Positions 27,133 through 32,350 of a stretch of DNA of 32,350 nucleotides are shown here, piece after piece. The stretch is from contig JAJECV010000125.1 in NCBI GenBank assembly GCA_022821875.1, positions 1 through 32,350 on the forward strand. The letters run 5' to 3'. The notes beneath the pieces were generated by a model. That model saw only the letters and a program-made list of their open reading frames with translations, did not search any database and was not told the origin of the DNA. Source of the DNA: Rhodothermales bacterium (GTDB lineage Bacteria; Bacteroidota; Rhodothermia; Rhodothermales; Bin80). The position numbers and the translations under genes were made by a program. Position 1 is the stretch's first letter; the number at the start of each line of letters is the position of its first letter.

Positions 27133-30125
27133 CAGATCAGGTAGATAAATTCCTTCTGGTTAAAAATTACATGGCAATAGGCCGCCCAGATCTCCACTGA
27201 ATCCATGACCTCCTCCGGCTTCAAACCGGATTCTTCTGCTTCCGTGTTGAGAAAGGACTCCGCTTCCATCAGTTCGTTTGAATCTGGAAGTCGGGCAAAT
27301 GCCTTTAAGTAAATATGCACAATTCGATCCTTAAGTTCAAGGTGCTGCTGGTTTACCAAATGTTCTGCCCAGTGTCTGGCCTGCTCCGCAATAAAGGAAT
27401 CGTTGAGCATTGTAAGGGATTGTGCGGGGACATTACTGGAATTGCGAGCCCCGAATGCAGAGAATGGAATGGGCATATCAAAGGAGAGCATCATTGGCGA
27501 GAGAAAATTGCGGCGGATCGCAATATAAAGACTTCGCCTCCCGTCTCCATCCAGAGGGCCGCTGGCGGCAGGACGGCCCCGTCCCTTCATGAAGTCCGTC
27601 AGATGAACAGGGACCGGGGGGCCGTACATCGCAGGGTTCAACTTCCCGGATACGGCCAGAATCCCGTCGCGAATTGCCTCTGCCTCCAGTCTGCGGACCG
27701 GATAATGGGATAGAAGCAGATTGGACGGGTCCACCTGAAGAATGCCCGCGGGGGGTCCGGAAGATCGCTGAAATGCATCGGAGAGGAGGATTTCCCGGAG
27801 GCTTGACTTGATCGACCAGCCAGACTCCATAAAGCGCAGCGCCAGTTCGTCCAGTAGTTCGGGATGAGTCGGCAGGCTTCCCTGTGCGCCAAAATTATCC
27901 ACCGTTTCAACGATTCCTCTGCCGAATGCATGATGCCAAAGCCGATTCACCATGACGCGTGCAGTGAGCGGGTTGGCAGGATCTATGATCGCCTCCGCAA
28001 ATTCCAGCCGACCGCTGGAGGTCTTCGTAAACGGGGTGCCGGCAGTGTCCAGCGCGGTAAAGAATCCGTGAGGAACGGGCTCCCCGACGGGAGTTTTGTA
28101 GTTACCGCGTCCAAAGACAGCACTCCTTACCTGATCCCCTTCGGTCATGCCGGTTACAAATTCTGCAAGGTGCATGCGCTGTCTGACTTGCTGTCTCCGA
28201 TGGATTGATGCCCCGACCGGAGGGCGCTGGAGCTGTCCGGATTCCAAGGCATCATTGATTGCCGCAATCTGTGCCGTGCCGGCCTTTTCTGCTGCCCAGG
28301 CATTGATGGCAGGGCCAAGCGGAGCGTTCTGATGGTCCGTGTCTGGCAAAGAGGGAGCGGTGTCATTATGGGCCACCGCATAGGCGATTTCAAAGTAGGA
28401 CGAATCACGGACGGTGAGCATGTGCTGATCCGTCACAAAGCGGTTCTTATCATAGGTCCCGACCAGTAACTCCAGATATGCTTTATGGCCCTTCCATAAA
28501 CTCACATCAAATTGATAGGGCCGCAGTGCATCACTGCTGAGTTCCTGATCAAGTGCTCCGTGAATGGGTGCACGGATTAACTGGAAATTATCAATCACCA
28601 GCCGCAATGCGGATTTGTATCCTTTGGCCATGACCGTAATAGAGTCATGGTCAAGTTTAAAGGTTGGCGAGCGAAGTGCGCCGGGAAGCCCTTCCGAAAT
28701 CTGCCGACTGCTTGCGACACCTTGTGTGAGCTGGAGCAAGCGCTCTTCCATGATCAGGGGTGCACCGTGCAGGGGGGCATCCCGAAATGCAACACCATCG
28801 GGAATCCATCCACTCCGTGTACCATGCCGGAAATCCCCCAGAAATTTCCAGTCTCCGGTGGTGGCCGGTACGATTGGCAAAGAAGCGTTCACCTGACTCA
28901 CAGCAACGGCCGGGTTTAGGCCCATGGATGACTGCCAGTTGCGGGCTATCTCTGAGCGCAGGGTCTGATTGAGATGGATGAGCGCTTCCACACCTTCAAT
29001 ATAGTCATCCGAGAGAATAGGAACCGGAGTAAAGCGTGCACTTTCTATTATGCCATAGAGCGAGTAGTAGTCACGAGTTGGGATTGGATCAAACTTATGA
29101 TCATGGCAGCGGGCACAGGCGACGGTTAAGCCCTGGAAGGTTTTTGTGGTTACATCAATGATGTTGTCAATACGGTCTGCCTCCTCAATGCGCGTGTCCA
29201 CCGGGCTGTGCTTTCCTTCTCCAAGAGCGAAGTGTGCTGTGCCGATTACCGACTCATTGAATCCGTAATCGGGATTACGCCGGGGATTTTTCAGAAGATC
29301 ACCCGCAAGGTGCTCCAGAATAAATTGATCGTATGGGACATCTTCATTAAATGCCCGGATAAGGTAGTCACGGTACTGCCATGCCCCTTGAATTGTAAAA
29401 TCAAATTCATGCCCTCTGGACTCTGAATATCGGACAAGGTCCATCCAGTGACGTGCCCAGCGCTCCCCGTATGCGTTCGCGGCGAGTAGGCTGTCAACAA
29501 CCCGTACATAAGCGTCCGGGGATTCAGCCCGTTCAAATGCCTGAACGGAACCGGGGGAGGGCGGAAGGCCGGTCAGTACATAGGAGGCCCGTCGGATTAA
29601 GCTGGATCGGGATGCCGGGCCGGCGGGCGTGACCTGTTTCTCCGAAAATTTTTCCTGCAAATGCTCATCAATGGAGAACTCCCCGTCCGTTTTCTGTGGA
29701 GGGATCAGTGCCCAGTGCGTTTTGTATTCCGCTCCCTGATCAATCCATTTGGATATCAGCGCAATCTCGTATTCGGTGAGCGTTTTATTGAGTTGGGGAG
29801 GGGGCATCCGTTTTTCGGGATCGTCCGCCTGAATACGCTGAATGAGCAGACTGCGTTTTGGGCTTCCTGGAACAATTGCCCGCCCGTCAGGCCGCTTGGC
29901 AGTTGCACCGGCATAGGTGTCCAGGCGCAGATCGGCTTCGCGTGTGCTGATGTCCGGGCCGTGGCACACATAGCAGGAGTTTGAGAGGATCGGGCGAATA
30001 TGATAATTGAAATCTACCTGATCTGGCAGTGCCGGAACAGGTTCGGGACTCGAACACCCCAGCACCGAAATCGCAAATCCCAGGGCAATCCAGATGGAAC
30101 GACAGCGGGTCAGGTTTTCTTTCAT
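27132..30125 (-). CDS. Planctomycete-type cytochrome c/DUF1549/DUF1553 protein, lipoprotein
   Basis: Signal IWIALGFAISVLGCSS; DFNYHIRPILSNSCYVCHGPD (CxxCH); RASYVLTGLPPSP; NRLWHHAFGRGIVETVDNFGAQGSLPTHPELLDELA. Confidence 0.95.
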   Translation of the reverse strand: MKENLTRCRSIWIALGFAISVLGCSSPEPVPALPDQVDFNYHIRPILSNSCYVCHGPDISTREADLRLDTYAGATAKRPDGRAIVPGSPKRSLLIQRIQADDPEKRMPPPQLNKTLTEYEIALISKWIDQGAEYKTHWALIPPQKTDGEFSIDEHLQEKFSEKQVTPAGPASRSSLIRRASYVLTGLPPSPGSVQAFERAESPDAYVRVVDSLLAANAYGERWARHWMDLVRYSESRGHEFDFTIQGAWQYRDYLIRAFNEDVPYDQFILEHLAGDLLKNPRRNPDYGFNESVIGTAHFALGEGKHSPVDTRIEEADRIDNIIDVTTKTFQGLTVACARCHDHKFDPIPTRDYYSLYGIIESARFTPVPILSDDYIEGVEALIHLNQTLRSEIARNWQSSMGLNPAVAVSQVNASLPIVPATTGDWKFLGDFRHGTRSGWIPDGVAFRDAPLHGAPLIMEERLLQLTQGVASSRQISEGLPGALRSPTFKLDHDSITVMAKGYKSALRLVIDNFQLIRAPIHGALDQELSSDALRPYQFDVSLWKGHKAYLELLVGTYDKNRFVTDQHMLTVRDSSYFEIAYAVAHNDTAPSLPDTDHQNAPLGPAINAWAAEKAGTAQIAAINDALESGQLQRPPVGASIHRRQQVRQRMHLAEFVTGMTEGDQVRSAVFGRGNYKTPVGEPVPHGFFTALDTAGTPFTKTSSGRLEFAEAIIDPANPLTARVMVNRLWHHAFGRGIVETVDNFGAQGSLPTHPELLDELALRFMESGWSIKSSLREILLSDAFQRSSGPPAGILQVDPSNLLLSHYPVRRLEAEAIRDGILAVSGKLNPAMYGPPVPVHLTDFMKGRGRPAASGPLDGDGRRSLYIAIRRNFLSPMMLSFDMPIPFSAFGARNSSNVPAQSLTMLNDSFIAEQARHWAEHLVNQQHLELKDRIVHIYLKAFARLPDSNELMEAESFLNTEAEESGLKPEEVMDSVEIWAAYCHVIFNQKEFIYLI

Positions 30126-30242
30126 GGACGAAGATCAATCCTCTTAATGTACCCTAAATATAGGGTTTCAAAGACAGGATTGGTATTTTGAGGCTTGTAA
30201 TTTCCAATTCGGAGTATTTTGACAACACGATCCCGGAAGCAG

Positions 30243-31313
30243 ATGCATCTCAAATATTCATTCTTTATTCTCTGTGCAGCCTTTATGGTTGGGTGCAATG
30301 AGAGCGCGGTCACCGAAGAAAGCCCCGAAGGGACGCAGCCATATACAGCCCTGCGCTCCGTGGCCCCGTTTCCGGTTGGTGTGGCGGTTCAGTCAGGCCG
30401 GTTAGGCGCTGCGGTTCATTCAGGAGTTGTCCGTACGGTTTTTAACAGTGTGACTGCTGAGTATGAGATGAAGATGCAGCATCTGACTGATGCCTCTGGC
30501 AATTTTATCTGGTCCCCTGCGGATGCACTCATTGCCTTTGCCAAAGAGCACGATATGCAGATTCACGGGCATACACTGGTGTGGCATCAGTCTACGCCAG
30601 CCTGGTTGGCAAACTTTGGTGGAACGGATGCGGAATTTGAAGATGCAGTCAGGGACTATATCACGACCGTTGTCACACGCTACAAGGAGGATGTCGTAAG
30701 TTGGGATGTGATTAACGAGGCATTTGAGGACGGAACGGGGGCGCTTCGTAATTCGGTATTCCGCCGCAGAATGGGGCCGGATTATATTGCCCGTCTATTT
30801 CAGTATACCAGAGCGGCTGATCCGGATGTTCTGTTATTCTACAACGATTATGGTACGATTTGGGATGCGGCGAAGCGTGATTCTATGTTTGCCATGGTAG
30901 ACGATTTACAATCCCGGGGCATTCCGATTGACGGGATCGGACTTCAGATGCATATCACCCACACATTTCCTGCGCTTCAGAATATTGTCGAGGTCATGGA
31001 TGCGATGGTTCAGCGGGGACTCAAGATTCATATTTCGGAGATGGATGTCCGCGTCAATCCTGAGGGAGATCTGTTGGTGCTTACGGACGCTCGGAGTCAG
31101 TTACAAAAGAAGCGTGTCAGCGAAATTGCCGCTGCATTTATGGATCTGCCTGAAGAGTATCGGTTTGCCATTACGTGGTGGGGTTTGCGGGATCCGGAGA
31201 GCTGGTTAATTGATTTTTGGGGGAACCCGGAGTGGGGGCTGCTTTTTAATGCGGAGTATCAGCCCAAACCGGCCTATGAGGGATTTCTGGAGGCATTGAC
31301 AGGAAGAGGTTGA
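30243..31313 (+). CDS. GH10 endo-1,4-beta-xylanase family lipoprotein
   Basis: Signal/lipobox MHLKYSFFILCAAFMVGC; NSVTAEYEMKMQHL; HGHTLVWHQSTPAWL; WDVINEAFED (acid/base Glu); IHISEMDVRV (nucleophile Glu); TWWGLRDPESW. ORF track start is 30219. Confidence 0.93.
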   Translation: MHLKYSFFILCAAFMVGCNESAVTEESPEGTQPYTALRSVAPFPVGVAVQSGRLGAAVHSGVVRTVFNSVTAEYEMKMQHLTDASGNFIWSPADALIAFAKEHDMQIHGHTLVWHQSTPAWLANFGGTDAEFEDAVRDYITTVVTRYKEDVVSWDVINEAFEDGTGALRNSVFRRRMGPDYIARLFQYTRAADPDVLLFYNDYGTIWDAAKRDSMFAMVDDLQSRGIPIDGIGLQMHITHTFPALQNIVEVMDAMVQRGLKIHISEMDVRVNPEGDLLVLTDARSQLQKKRVSEIAAAFMDLPEEYRFAITWWGLRDPESWLIDFWGNPEWGLLFNAEYQPKPAYEGFLEALTGRG

Positions 31314-31594
31314 GGAGTCTTCACAAATTTAGTAAGTCCAGTGTTTGAACGGTTTTTACTTCTGAAGAGGGTGCGCTTCATGGGGGTGGGTTGCTGTGAT
31401 TCGGCGGCATCTGGATATATTCGAATGCCGCCGTGCGTGTGAATTTTGGGTTTCGGATGGAGATTAAGGATCTATTCAAATCTTTAGCGCAGCGTGTGTC
31501 TGTTCAAAATCTCTATCAGCGATCCCCGTATGAGGTTGTAGTACATCCAGTTAATTCGTATTTTACCGTTCACACTTGAACCTGCGAAAATATC

Positions 31595-32350
31595 ATGCAA
31601 TGTAACCATTCAAGGGGCCATCACTCCCCGTTCAATTTCGTCATTTTGCCCCCCCCATTTTTTTCGAGGGGATTAAGTAGTTTTCGCTTTCTGCTACTAC
31701 TCTTGCTGGTCGTTCCGATTGGAGCATCGGCACAGGAAAATAGAAATATCTGGTTGGATTCCCCTCAGGGTTTGTCTGCAGGGCGCATCCGGATTGATCA
31801 GTCTAGGGATGATCTACCGGTCATTGATCATGATGCTGCACTTGCTAGGCATAGGGTTTTGGGCTACGATACATCAAAGTCTCCATTAGATGATGGGGGT
31901 GGTCTGACTGATCCTGATACACATACGGGAGGAGTCGGCAGTGGTTATATGCACACCGGGCCTGACGCTGGTCCCCCTGCTGCACCAAGAGATCTAATAG
32001 CACGCGGAACCAAGGATGAAATCAAAGTTTCGTGGACCCCTCCCGCCGATGACGGTGGATCGCCGATTACGGGGTACCGTCTTCAGTGGTCTTCCGATGC
32101 AGGGGCCAAGTGGGCCGATCTAGTCTCAAATCTAGATCCGAGTGCCACATCGGTCACGCATTCGAATCGTCAACGAGGGCAGACGATTCATTACCGCGTC
32201 CGCGCCATCAACAACGATGGCAACAGCGGTTGGTCCAATATAGCCAGTGCAGCCGCGGGCACACCGGGTGGTGTCACCAGACTAAGTGCGACCCCTTCCG
32301 GGCAGAATCAGATCAACCTTTCCTGGACCGCTCCCTCTGAGGATGCTGGA
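31595..32350 (+). CDS. Secreted fibronectin type III repeat protein, N-terminal part (runs off right edge)
   Basis: Manual translation from ATG 31595, open to the edge: ...FRFLLLLLLVVPIGASAQENRNIWLDSPQG... signal peptide, then Fn3 APRDLIARGTKDEIKVSWTPPADDGGSPITGYRLQWSSDAGAKW...IHYRVRAINNDGNSGWSNIA and a second Fn3 start. Confidence 0.85.
   Translation, partial: MQCNHSRGHHSPFNFVILPPPFFSRGLSSFRFLLLLLLVVPIGASAQENRNIWLDSPQGLSAGRIRIDQSRDDLPVIDHDAALARHRVLGYDTSKSPLDDGGGLTDPDTHTGGVGSGYMHTGPDAGPPAAPRDLIARGTKDEIKVSWTPPADDGGSPITGYRLQWSSDAGAKWADLVSNLDPSATSVTHSNRQRGQTIHYRVRAINNDGNSGWSNIASAAAGTPGGVTRLSATPSGQNQINLSWTAPSEDAG

Noticed and set aside
1-32350. tRNA/rRNA genes
   Set aside because: No convincing tRNA or rRNA signatures noticed by eye; tRNAscan-SE/Infernal would be decisive.

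Overview
The window is about 32 kb from a bacterial genome or MAG. The gene content (DUF1501 + planctomycete-type cytochrome/DUF1549/DUF1553, ThuA, GH10, Fn3) suggests a marine Rhodothermota/Planctomycetes-like heterotroph, but this taxonomy is inference only. The left third (1-12.7 kb) is an accessory, defence-island-like region. On the minus strand there is a tightly packed operon: SNF2 helicase (C-terminal DUF3883-like) -> DUF499 ATPase -> tyrosine recombinase -> tyrosine recombinase -> small ORF -> DUF1156-type DNA methyltransferase. The methyltransferase N-terminus is cut by the left edge and is absent from the ORF track. On the plus strand there are two homologous non-coding tandem-repeat arrays (3 x 50 bp at 11099; 2 x 49 bp at 11944), each ending in a rho-independent terminator. 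The second array has a sigma70-like promoter whose predicted start is the first repeat, and it is followed immediately by an intact NYN/PIN-like ribonuclease gene. This promoter - repeat RNA - terminator - endoribonuclease layout is that of type III toxin-antitoxin (ToxIN-like) loci, but with a NYN-domain protein. The repeat units of the two arrays fold into the same stem-loop with a compensatory base-pair change, so this is my main candidate for an undescribed system. The middle holds a catabolic cluster (FAD oxidase, Fe-S protein, Tm-1-like/UPF0261, creatininase, TIM-barrel isomerase), a ThuA-like protein, and a duplicated small coiled-coil/TM protein family. The right part has a flavoprotein plus coupled small membrane protein, an orphan AAA ATPase, a DUF1501/DUF1553 pair, a GH10 xylanase lipoprotein and the start of a secreted Fn3 protein.
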